A stretch of 64,000 nucleotides of DNA from Elephas maximus indicus (lineage: Eukaryota > Chordata > Mammalia > Proboscidea > Elephantidae), in assembly GCF_024166365.1 (NCBI RefSeq), contig NC_064826.1, positions 57,925,001 through 57,989,000 of the forward strand, read 5' to 3'. Of the stretch, positions 54,503 through 64,000 are shown one piece after another. The notes under the pieces are model-generated. The model saw only the letters and a program-made list of their open reading frames with translations, was not told the DNA's origin and did not search any database. Position 1 is the stretch's first letter, and the number at the start of each line of letters is the position of its first letter. A program made the translations under genes and the position numbers.

Positions 54503-54930
54503 TGAGAAAACAAATTTCCATTCATTAAAGCGACCCACTTGTATTTCTCTCATAGCAGCACTAGATAACTAAGACTGCTGTAACAAAGTCTAAAATACCA
54601 GGGACTTACTATAGAAATGTACTTTTGGTCAAAGAAAGTCTAGCTGGTATCATCAGGTGGTGGAAACAAGGAGTGGACTCCATTCCACTCTACTATTTAA
54701 AGAGCCACCTAATCTGAGCTCCTCAAGGTTACCCTACTTGTCAACATCCAGTCAGCATATAAGAGGTGTGTTAGTTTGTATTGCTGCTGTAACAATTGTC
54801 ACAAACTTGTTGCTGTTGTTTTTAGGTGCCATCAAGTCAGTTCTGACTCATAGGCACCCTATGTACAAAAGAACAAAACATAGCACTGTCCTGCGCTTTT
54901 CCTCACAATTGTTGCTATGCCTGAGCCCAT

Positions 54931-55897
54931 TGTCGTGGATTGCATTGTGTCTCCCAAAAAATGTGTCAACTTGTTTAGACCATGATTCCCAGCATTGTGT
55001 GGTTGCCCTCTATTTTGTGATTGTAATTTTATATTGAGAGGATTAAGGTGGGATTGTAACACCACCCTTACTCAGGTCACCTCCCTGATCCAAGGTAAAG
55101 GGTGTTTCCCCGGGGTGTGGCCTGTACCACCTTTTATCTCTCAAGAGATGAACGGGGAGCAAGCAGATAGTTGGGGACCTCATACCACCTCTAGGGTAAT
55201 GCTATTCACCTATATGCATCCCCTCCCTAATGGAGTAAGCTTTGATCTTCCCTGAAGCATGCTGGGGATGAATTCGGGATGGACTGGGGCTAAGGTACAA
55301 GGCCAGGAGGGGCATGACTGGACCAGTGGCCAAGGGCGAAGAATGCCTTAGCAACAAAAAGGAAAACATCTGGGCCTGGACATGAAGTCCCTGGGAACAC
55401 TGCCCAAGGATGTGGGAGAAAACGATGACCTTTGGTTCCAGCTGGAATGGTATATAAGCTTGAGTCCCTTGCTAGGTGGTTGCAGAAAGTACTCCAGCCG
55501 GCCGCCACTGGAGAGCAGCTGCTTGCCCGTGTCAGTAAGTTTCCCTGAACATATGAATTTGGAAAGGGCTATGTGTCGGTTCTTCAGATTATCTGCCAGC
55601 ACGCACAGTGAGGATCTTCCCTTGCTGGGGCCGTCCCCTGTCACCACCAAGAAAGCAGCACCAGGAGCAGAGCGTGTCCTTTGGACGTGGGGTCCCTGGG
55701 CCTGAGAAGCTACTCAACCAGGTGAAGATGGAGGACAAGGACCTTCCTCCAGAGCCTACAGAGAGAGAAAGACTTCCCCTGGAGCCAACATCCTGAATTT
55801 GGACTTGTAACCTACTAAACTGAGAATATAAGTGTCACTTTGTTAAAGCCATCCATTTGTGGTATTTCTGTTATGGCAGCACTAGATGACTAAGATA
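54931..55897 (+). mobile_element. MaLR solo LTR inside the RTE, itself interrupted
   Basis: Flanked by CCCAT (54926-54930 and 55898-55902). It begins TG, ends ctaagata (from CA) and matches the LTRs at 14492 and 16010. The middle is split at 55190-55643 by an unrelated sequence. Confidence 0.92.
55190..55643 (+). mobile_element. Unidentified 454-base insertion, possibly a solo LTR
   Basis: It interrupts the MaLR LTR and is flanked by CCACC (55185-55189 and 55644-55648). It ends in CA, begins tctaggg (not TG), and carries a TATA-like tatataagc near 55450. I do not recognise the family. Confidence 0.6.
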
Positions 55898-56227
55898 CCC
55901 ATCATTGCAGCCACTATGTCAATCCATTTCATTGAAGGTCTTTCTCTTCTTTTTCGATGACGCTGTACTTTATCTAACATGATGTCTGTCCCCTGGGACT
56001 GGTCCCTCATGATAACATTTCCAAAGTACATGAGATGAAGTCTTGCCATACTTGCTTCTAAGGAGCATTGTGGCTGCACTTCTTCCAAGACAGATTTGTT
56101 TGTTCTGGCAGTACATAGTATAGTCAATATTCTTTGCCAGCACTGTAAGTCAAAGACATCAGTTCTTCTTTGGGCTTCCTTACCCATTGTCCAGCTTTCA
56201 CATGCATATGGGAAAATTGAAAATACC

Positions 56228-56503
56228 ATGCATTCACTCTTCAGACAGGGACTGAACTGAACTATAGGACTATAAGATACTGGTGAGGAGTAAGCCTCTT
56301 GGCTCAAGTAGTCACATGAGACTATGTAGGCTGCTCCTGTCTGGAGCTGGCTGAATGGACATGGGAAATACAGTGTGGAACAGTGGAGCATGCTGTTAAA
56401 CGGGAGAACAACCAGGAATACATAGAAAGGTGTATATAAGTTTTTGTATGAGACACTGACTTGATGTGTAAACTTTCACTTAAAGCACACACACACAAAA
56501 AAA
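56228..56503 (+). mobile_element. L1 3' end inserted in the RTE
   Basis: Ends in ttcacttaaagcacacacac and an A tail. Flanking AATACCATG and AATACTATG are the likely target duplication. Confidence 0.85.
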
Positions 56504-57744
56504 ATACTATGGCTTGGGTCAGGTGCACCTTAGTCCTTGAAGTGATATCTTGGCTTTTTAATACTTTAAAGAGGTTTTTTGCAGCATATTTGTCCAATGC
56601 AATATGTTTGATTTCTTGACTGCTGCTTCCATGGGTGTTGATTGTGGATCCAAGTAAAATGAAATCCTTGACAAATTCAGTATTTTCGCCATTTCTCACG
56701 ATGTTGTTTGTTGGTCCATTTGTGAGGATTTTTGTTTTATGTTGAGGTGTAATCCATACTGAAGGCTGTAGTCTTTGATCTTCATCAGTAAGTTCTTCAA
56801 GACTTCTTTGCTTTCAGCAAGCAAGGTTGTGTCATCTGCGTATCACAGGTTGTTAATGAGTCTTCCTCTAATCCTGATGCCACATTCTTCTTCATATAGT
56901 CCAGCTTCTTGAATTATTTACTCAGCATACAGATTGAATAAATGTGGTAAAAGAATACAACCCTGACACACACCTTTCCTGATTTTAAGCCATGCAGTGT
57001 CCCCTTGTTCTGCTCAAATGACTCTTCTTGGTCTAAGTACAGGTTCCACAAGAGCACAATTAAGTGTTCTGAAATTCCCGTTCTTCACAATGTTATCCAT
57101 AATTTATTATGATCCACACAGTTGAATGCCAGATAACTTTAAAGTCAGCCGATTAACACTCTTAATAAAACACAGGTAAACATATTTCTGGTATTCTTTG
57201 CTTTCAGCCAAGATCCATATGACATCAGCAATGATATCCCTTGTTCCCGTTCCTCTTATGAATCCAGCTTGAATATCTGTCAGTTCCCTGTTAATCTATT
57301 GCCACAACCACTTTTGAATTCTCTTCAGCAAAATTCTACTTATTTGTGATATTAATGATATAGTTCCATAATTTCCATATTCCATTGAGTCACCTTTCTT
57401 TGAAATGACATAATGTGGATCTCCTCCATTTGGCTGGCCAGGTGGTTGTCTCAAATTTCTTGGCATAGACAGTGAGCACCTACCACGCTGCATCCTTTTG
57501 TTGAAACATCTCAGTTGGTATCCCATCAATTCCTGGAGCCTTGTTTTTTGTCAAGGCTTTGAGTGCAGCTTGGACCTCTTCCTTCAATACCATCTGTTCT
57601 TGATCATATGCTACTTCCTGAAATGGCTGAACGTCGACCAGTTCTTTTTGGTACAGTGACTCTGTGTATTCCTTCCATCATCTTTTGATGCTTCCGGCAT
57701 TGGTAAATATTTTGCCCACAGAACCCCCCCCCCAAAAAAAAACC

Positions 57745-57898
57745 AAACCCATTGCCGCTGAGTTGATTCCAAATCACAGCAATCCTATATGACAGTGTAG
57801 AACCGCTTCATAGGGTTTCCAAGGAGCACCTGGTGGATTTGAACTGCCAACCTTTTGGTTAGCAGCTGAACTCAACCACTAAACTACCAGGGTTTCCT
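57745..57898 (-). repeat. AfroSINE nested in the RTE
   Basis: Starts with a C9 run and (A)n, then ccaaacccattgccgctgag, and ends ctaccagggtttcc. No full target duplication could be assigned. Confidence 0.85.
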
Positions 57899-59459
57899 TT
57901 TCCCATGAATTCTTCAATTTTGCAACTTGAGGCTTGAATGTTTTCTTCAGTTCTTTCAACTTGAGATATGCGAAGTGAGTTCTTCCCTTTTGGTTTTCTA
58001 ACTCCAGGTCTTTGCAAATTTCATTATAATACTTTACTTTTTCTTCATCAATTCTTCCATTCACTTTAGCTACTCTAAGTTCAAGAATAAGTTTCAGAGT
58101 CTCTCCTAACATCCATTTTGGTCTTTTCTTTATTTCCTATCTTTTAAATGACCTTTTACTTTCTTCATGTATGATTTCCTTGATGTCCTCCCACAACTCA
58201 TCTGGTCTTCGATCCTTAGTGTTCAATGCATCAAATCAATTCTTGAGATGGTCTCTAAATTCAGATGAGATATACTCAAAGTATTTTGGGTCTTGTGGAC
58301 TTGTTTTGTCTTCAGCTTCAGCTTGAACTTCCATATCAGCAATTGATGGTCTGTTCCACAGCTGGCCCCTGGCCTTATTCTGATCGATGATATTGAGCTT
58401 TTCCATCGTCTCTTTCCACATATGTAATCAATTTGATTCCAGTGTATTCCACCTGGTGAGGTCCGCATGTATGGTAGGTAACCATTTATGTTTTTGAAAA
58501 CTATTTTCAATGAGTAAGTCATTGGTCTTGCACAATTCTATGATGCAATTTCTGGTGTCGTTTGTATCACCAAGGCCATATTTTCTAACGACTGATTCTT
58601 CATCTTTGTTTCCAACTTTCGCATACCAATCACCAGTAATTATAAATGCATCTTGATTGCATGTTTGATCAATGTCAGACTTCAGAAGTTGGTAAAAATC
58701 TTCAATTTCTTCATCTTTGGCATGGTTTGTGTAGTTGGTGTGTAAATATGAATAATAGTCATATTAACTGGTCTTCCTTTTGGATGTATGGATATAATCC
58801 TATCACTGACAGCATTGTACTTCAGAATAGATCTTGAAATGTTCTTTTTGACAATGAATGTGATGCCATTCCTCTTCAGTTTGTCATTCCTGGCATAGTA
58901 GACCATATGATTGTCTGATTTAGAACAGCCAATTCCAGTCCATTTCAGATCAGTAATGCCTAAGATTTCGGTTGCTTTGCGTTCCATTTCATTTTTGATG
59001 ACTTCCAATATTCCTAGTTCATATTTCATTCCACATTCTGATTATTAATGAAAGTTTCAGCTGTTTCTCATCTTCAGTCATGCCACATGAACAAATGAAT
59101 GTCCCGAAAGCCTTATTCCATCCATGTCATTAAGGTTGAATCTAGTTTGAGGAGGCAGCTTTTCCCAGTTGTATTTTCAGTGCGTTCCAAGCTAACTTGC
59201 TAATCTTCCGGCACTATATCAGACAGTGTTCTGCTGCTAATCATAAGGTTTTCACTGGCATATTTTTTCAGAAGTAGACCACCGGGTCTTCTTCCTCATC
59301 TCAGTCTGGAAGTTCCACTGAAACCTGTATACCATGGGTGACCCTGCTGGTATTTGAAATACCGATGGCATAGCTTCCAGCATTATAGTACTATACAAAC
59401 CACCACAGCATGACAAACTGACAGATGAGCTGTGGATCAAAAACTTAGTGGCTTAAAAC

Positions 59460-59960
59460 AAAACAAATTTATTAGAGTTGCATAGGTAAGAAATCTGATG
59501 GAGGTCTCATTTGGCTAAAATCAGGATGGTGGTAGAGCTATAGTCCCTTTTAGAGGCTCTGGAGGAGGATCCGTTTCCTTGTCTTCTCCAACTTCTTGAG
59601 GCTTCCCGTATTCCTTGGCTTGTGGCTCTCTTGCTCCATCTTCAAAGCCAGCAACAGCAGGTTGAGTTCTACTCACATTGTTTCAGTCCAACCTCTGCTT
59701 CTCTCTTCACACCTCTATCTCTGACTGCTTTCATTTTTAAAGACCCTATGATAACATTAGTTCCACCCAGATAATTTTAAAGTCAGCTGATTAACACTCT
59801 TAATTCCATCTGCAACTGTAATTCCCTTTTGCTATGTAAAGAAAGATATTCACAGGTTCTGGGGATTAGGATGCTGATATCGTTGCAGGGACTGTTATTC
59901 TTGTCTACCATAGGGAGAAAGAGCAAAAACTGTGAGCAAGGCCTAGAATTAGCATACCTC
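59460..59960 (-). mobile_element. LTR-like old element
   Basis: Resembles a common antisense mammalian LTR pattern (aaatttattagagttgcatagg, cttgaggcttcccgtattcc, cttcaaagccagcaacagc, ttcacaggttctggggatta). Family not firmly assigned. Confidence 0.45.
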
Positions 59961-60196
59961 ACCAACATTCAGATGGCTAGAACTCAGTCACATGATTCCT
60001 CCTAACTGCAAAAGAGGCCTGGAAATACAGTCTAAGTATGTACCCAGCAGGAAGAGAAACCAGTTTTGGTGATATATGTAGCCTTCTCTTTAATTCTGTG
60101 AGCTATCCATTATCATCATTCCAAAAGATTCTTTGCTTAATTAAGCCAATGAAGTCCTAATTGGTGTAGTGATACCAGTTGGGTAAGGAAGCTTTC

Positions 60197-60248
60197 TTAG
60201 ACTGGGTTCTCTAGAGAAGAAAAGCCAGTGAAGCATATGCTTCACTGG

Positions 60249-60289
<41 letters not shown>

Positions 60290-60812
60290 CATATATATAC
60301 ACACATACATATATGATCAGAAAGGAAGAAGGAGAGAGAGATTTATCTCAAGAAAATGGCTCATGCAGTTGTAGAAGTTGCCAAGTCCCAAGTATGTGGG
60401 TCAGGTGTCAGGCTGGAGCCTTCTCCTGACTCACATAGCTGCAGGGGCTGGTGAACCTAAGATTTGGCAGGTCAGATGGCAAGCTGCTGGTTAACAGGCT
60501 GTAGAGTCAACATATCTCAAGACTGGTAGGCAATATGGCAGGCCACCGGCTCAAGTCCCATGAACAGGAAATCAGATGATGATGATGAGCCAGATGCAGG
60601 ATCCAGAGCAAGCAAGCAAGCTTTGCCAGAACATCCATATGTATATTAGATGCAGGCCGCATCCTTGAGAAAACTCCCCTTACAATTGATTGGCTGATCA
60701 CACAGATCGCATCATGGAAAATGACTGCATTGTTACACAACTACCAAATTACACTGTTATGTAACTGAGATTCATGACCCAGCCAAGTGGACACACAACC
60801 TTAACCGTCACA
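60197..60812 (-). mobile_element. ERV-L LTR (3' LTR of the antisense provirus)
   Basis: The antisense order is ctgggttctctagagaag, a TA microsatellite, agatttatctcaagaaaatggc, ctgactcacatagctgcag and finally ttaaccgtcaca at 60812. This matches the MLT2/ERV-L LTR layout read backwards. Its position fits the antisense pol remnant to the right. Confidence 0.75.
60223..60250. repeat. Perfect 28-base palindrome, followed by (TA)n
   Basis: Each half is 14 bases with no spacer. An AT dinucleotide run of about 35 bases begins right after it (60250-60285). Confidence 0.95.
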
Positions 60813-61148
60813 GTCTAGGCCTTATCAACTTGGCACCTGTACACATCCCCTTAAACCATACACAATCTCCAAATAAAGACAATTACAAAGTCATACTTGT
60901 GCCTAACATGATAAAACTAAAATGGGTACAACTGAAAATGCACTAGCCCTGTTTACATCTTATATTTTAAAAATGAAAAAAATACGTTTGATGCACACAT
61001 ATAAAAAATACTCATAACAATTACAGTCCTCATTTTTGCAATTGGTCACATGATTGTAATTGATATTTAGAACTACCTTCTTCCACCACTCATTTCATAT
61101 TCCTTTTACCCTCAGCAAGCACCTGAACTGGTCATGGTTCTTTGCTTG

Positions 61149-61315
61149 GTAACTGAACTGAACCTGTTGCCATCAAGTAGAGTCCAACTCATAGCAACCC
61201 AATAGGACAGAGTAGAACCGCCCCATAGAGTTTCCAAGGAGTGCCTGGTAGATTTGAACTGCTGGCCTTTTGGTTAGTAGTGGTAGCATTTAACTACTAT
61301 GCCATCAGGGTTTCC
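61149..61315 (-). repeat. AfroSINE nested in ERV-L
   Basis: Flanked by CTTTGCTTGGT and CTTTGCCTGGT. Confidence 0.9.
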
Positions 61316-61409
61316 CTTTGCCTGGTGGGTTGACCCAATCTTCATTCCTGAAGGGTCTAGGACATTAGTAGTAGTGTTGGACCTGGGTTGCTTTAGTTTT
61401 CCATTGACT

Positions 61410-61700
61410 TTAATCACAGGGCATGGTTAGTACTAACAGACGTCCTAAGGGATCTCCTGTATTCCAGACATAGTCTTCTTTATCTGCACTAGGCAACACC
61501 AATCCTATTTCACCTTGGTAGTCAGAATCAATCACACCAGCCTGTATGGTAGCTACTTTCTTTTCCTGTTGATCCAGAGGCATGAGGAGACCAAATTGGC
61601 CAGGTGGTATTCTTAACTTCCAGTTCAATGGAATCAGTGCTGTGTCTCCAGGCGGAGTATTCCTCCCTTTGGAACAAAGACCTCTAGACATACAGAGCAT
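61410..61700 (-). pseudogene. ERV-L dUTPase domain remnant, open over 96 codons
   Basis: Contains the active-site motif with the catalytic aspartate (GVIDSDYQGE) and the downstream block GDPLGRLLVL. dUTPases hydrolyse dUTP to keep uracil out of DNA. The remnant lacks an obvious complete N-terminus and is part of a dead provirus. Confidence 0.8.
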
Positions 61701-62861
61701 AGGGTCACAGAGACAGGAAGCAAATATTTTATGAGTGGATCACTCCCATTTCCACCTCTTGATTCCTGGAAGCATGAATCCTGCCTATGGAAGAATAGAT
61801 CCGCATACTGGAAGCTGTTTTAGAGCATATACAGCCTCCTAGAGGACATTGTCTCAACCCTACAAAGTATTTCACCTAGCTGGTGCCATAATTATGTCTT
61901 TAGGAGGCCATTCCGTCATTCTACCATGCCAGCTGCTTCTGATGATGGGAACATGGTAAGACCAGTGAATTAAATGAGCATGGGCCCATTGCCGCTTCAT
62001 TTGCTGTGAAGTGAGTCCCTTGATTTGAGGCAATGCTGTGCGGGATAGCATGATGATAGATAATGCATTCTTTGAGTTCACAGATGGTAGTTTTGGCAGA
62101 GGCATTGCGTGTAGGGAAGGGAAATCCATATCCAGAGTAGGTGTCTATCCCAGTAGGAACAAAATGCTGCCCTTTCCACGATGGAAACAGTCCAATGTAA
62201 TCAACCTGCCACCAGGCTGCTGGCTGATTACCTCAAGGAATAGTGCCGTATCGGGGACTCAGTGTTGTTCTCTGGTGCTGGCAGGTTGGGCACTCAGCAG
62301 TGGCTCTAGCCAAGTCAGCCTTGTTGAGTGTAAGTCCATGTTGCTCAGCCCATGCATAATCTCCACCCCTGCCACCATGGCCATTTTGTTCATGAGCCCA
62401 TTGGGCAATGATGGGAGTGGCTGGGGAAAGAGGATGCCTGGTATCCACAGAATGCATCATCCTATTCACTTAATTGTTAAAATCCTCCGCTGCCGAGGTC
62501 ACCCTTTGGTGAGCATGCACATGAGACACAAATATCTTCACCGGACCATTCAGACAGGTATATCCACATACCTTTTCCTCATACCTTCTTGTCACCAGTT
62601 TTCTACTCATGTTCCTTTAAAGTCTCTGACCATCCGGCCAAACCATTGGCCACAGCCCATGAATCAGTATATAATCACACATCTGGCCATTTCTCCTTCT
62701 AAGCAAAGTGAATAACCAGGTGCACTGCTCAAAGTTCTGCCCATTGGGAGGATCTTCATTTACCACTGTCCTTCAGAGATGTCCCAAAAGGGGATGCTGC
62801 CACTGTCCACATTCAAGTGGTGCCTGCATATTGTGTGGAACCATCTGTAAACCAGGCATGG

Positions 62862-63240
62862 CAGAGTCTGGAGGGACCCCAGAAGACATGGCCCCTGGAC
62901 TCTCTATTAGCCCAGAATTGAAACCATTCCTGAAGCCAATTTCTCAAAGATTAAACTAGACTATAAAACATAAAATGATACTTGTAAAGAGAGTGCTTCT
63001 TAGCCCAAGTAGATACATGAGACTAAATGGGCAGCTCCTGTCCAGAGGCAAGATGAGAAGGAAAAAAGGGACAGAAACTGGTTGAATGGACACTGGAAAT
63101 CCGGGGTGGAAAGGAGGGGTGTGCTGTCACATTACAGGGAGAGCAACTAGGGTCACATAACAATGTGTGTATAAACCTTTGTATGAGAAACTAACTTGAA
63201 CTGTCAACTTTCAATTAAAGCACAACTAAAAAAAAAAAAA
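62862..63240 (+). mobile_element. L1 3' end inserted in ERV-L
   Basis: Begins in L1 3' UTR (ggacccc...catggcccctggactctc) and ends cacttt-like caattaaagcacaac with an A13 tail. ERV-L sequence resumes right after. Flanking ccaggca and tcaggca are a likely duplication. Confidence 0.82.
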
Positions 63241-63955
63241 TCAGGCACAAATTTTCTCTTCCTCAGTCAATTGATCATATGGAACTCCCCATAAGGCCAT
63301 AGGTGCAGACTGGGAGAGGGCAGGCAATGTGACAGGAGAGTGGAGACCATAGGCATTTGGACCACTTCCTCATGCAACTTACTTGTGCCTTCATGTCCTT
63401 CATATCCTTTATTTAAGTGTGCTACTATGACCAATTTATCAAATGACTCAAAAAGCTTCTAGTTTTGAGGGGATCCAGAGCAAGAGAAGGCTCTGCAACA
63501 GGTTCAGGCAGCTGTGCAGGATGCTATACCACTTGGGTCATATGCTCCAGCTTATCCAGTGATGCTCGATGTGTCAGTGGCAGATAGAGATGCTGTTCCT
63601 CCCTTCTTTTGCGGGTAGGGAAACAGCTTTTGGCTTGTTACTGGGCCTTAGTAGAGACTGAATGCTTAACCATGGTCTACCAAGTCACCATGCAGCCTGA
63701 GCTGCCCATCATGGACTGGGTGTTGTCTGACACAGAGAGCCACCATGTCAAACGTGCACAGCAGCACTCCATCATTAAATTGAAGTGGTATATATGAGAT
63801 CAGGCCTAAGCAGGCCTGATCCTTCTAAATATATCCTTCTAAATGAGGGATAAGTTGTTACCTCTGGTAACAACTAGACTCCTAGAATTTTCACTGAGGT
63901 GGAAGTTGCCTAAATATTTGTGGGATTAGTTTCCCACACTCTAGCATGCAAATGG

Positions 63956-64000
63956 AGCCCTGGTGGTGCAGTGGTTAAGAGCCCGGCTGTTAACCAAAAG
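63956..64000 (+). repeat. AfroSINE, cut by window end
   Basis: Head gagccctggtggtgcagtgg and the following ggttaagagcccggctgtta. Confidence 0.9.

Larger units (their letters stand above)
51664..54574 (+). mobile_element. MaLR-like LTR split by an RTE LINE and a SINE
   Basis: The LTR's 5' part (51664-52213; gaattatgtccctccccaaa) is separated from its 3' part (about 54503-54574; atagcagcactagataactaag) by the RTE at 52214-54502. The repeated (t/c)TGTGAGAA at the junctions is the likely target duplication. An AfroSINE is nested at 51803. Confidence 0.78.
54800..59430 (-). mobile_element. RTE LINE, nearly full length, antisense, broken by four insertions
   Basis: The minus-strand element runs from about 59430 (5') to 54800 (3'). 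Readable parts are endonuclease (near 59029-58682), linker (58112-57880), RT (57529-56990) and C-terminal region (56700-55900). It is interrupted by a MaLR solo LTR, an L1 3' end, an AfroSINE and a small templated insertion. Coding capacity is lost. Confidence 0.88.
60813..63955 (-). pseudogene. ERV-L internal region (pol: RNase H, integrase, dUTPase remnants)
   Basis: An ancient endogenous retrovirus on the minus strand. From right to left: RT/RNase H remnants (about 63700-62700, split by an L1), the integrase zinc-binding region (about 62469-62233, with the H-x3-H region and CPTC), the integrase core (about 62129-61872, IHWSYHVP-like, changed) and dUTPase (61700-61410, with the motif GVIDSDYQGEIGLVL). 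The integrase-then-dUTPase order is diagnostic of ERV-L. Stops, frameshifts, an AfroSINE (61149) and an L1 (62862) break it. No env was seen. Confidence 0.85.

Noticed and set aside
1..64000. CRISPR arrays, operons, phage or bacterial systems
   Set aside because: The DNA is mammalian: spliced genes, SINEs, LINEs and LTRs throughout. Tandem arrays seen have no spacer structure.
1..64000. Standalone tRNA genes from the tRNA-like SINE heads
   Set aside because: The heads are degenerate, lack a complete cloverleaf and always continue into the AfroSINE body.

Overview
This window is nuclear DNA from a placental mammal, almost certainly an afrotherian and most likely an elephant. More than twenty tRNA-derived SINEs carry the AfroSINE signature (a 5' head reading ccctggtggcacagtggttaag and a 3' tail reading gtttggtttttgg). 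Alongside them are many RTE-type LINE copies, L1 3' ends ending in aaagcacaataaaaatt, MaLR and ERV-L elements, and old MIR, L2 and hAT copies. The species call is inferred from repeat content and was not tested by alignment.

Two protein-coding genes sit head to head and share one CpG-rich promoter at about 19.1-20.2 kb. To the left, on the minus strand, are the first five coding exons of SLC25A40 (mitochondrial carrier; 10301 down to 2961), and the rest of the gene lies beyond position 1. To the right, on the plus strand, is all of DBF4 (regulatory subunit of the CDC7 S-phase kinase). It has twelve coding exons from 20141 to 47042 that join in frame to a predicted 678-residue protein, followed by a short 3' UTR with AATAAA at 47169. 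I built the exons by reading splice sites and checking codon phase across each junction; they all agree. No other host gene was recognised. Most short ORFs are repeat fragments or chance frames in GC-rich DNA.

Layout. 1-2.65 kb: L1 3' end joined to an RTE copy. 2.9-10.3 kb: SLC25A40 exons with old L1, LTR-like and SINE sequence, plus a long near-perfect inverted repeat. 10.3-19 kb: first SLC25A40 intron, holding RTE pieces and a complete MaLR retrotransposon with both LTRs and a 5-bp target duplication. 19-20.2 kb: bidirectional promoter with two GC-rich tandem arrays. 20.1-47.1 kb: DBF4, with a large composite RTE/L1 block in intron 2 and an almost full-length antisense RTE in intron 10. 47.2-49.5 kb: apparently unique intergenic sequence. 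49.5-64 kb: a gene-free graveyard of nested retroelements, ending in an antisense ERV-L provirus remnant with integrase and dUTPase homology.

I did not find a new genetic system. The most notable observations are structural: promoter tandem arrays including a C9orf72-like hexanucleotide tract, a start-stop uORF 16 bases before the DBF4 start, three striking inverted repeats, a templated 36-base insertion, and many nested insertions whose order can be read from their target-site duplications.
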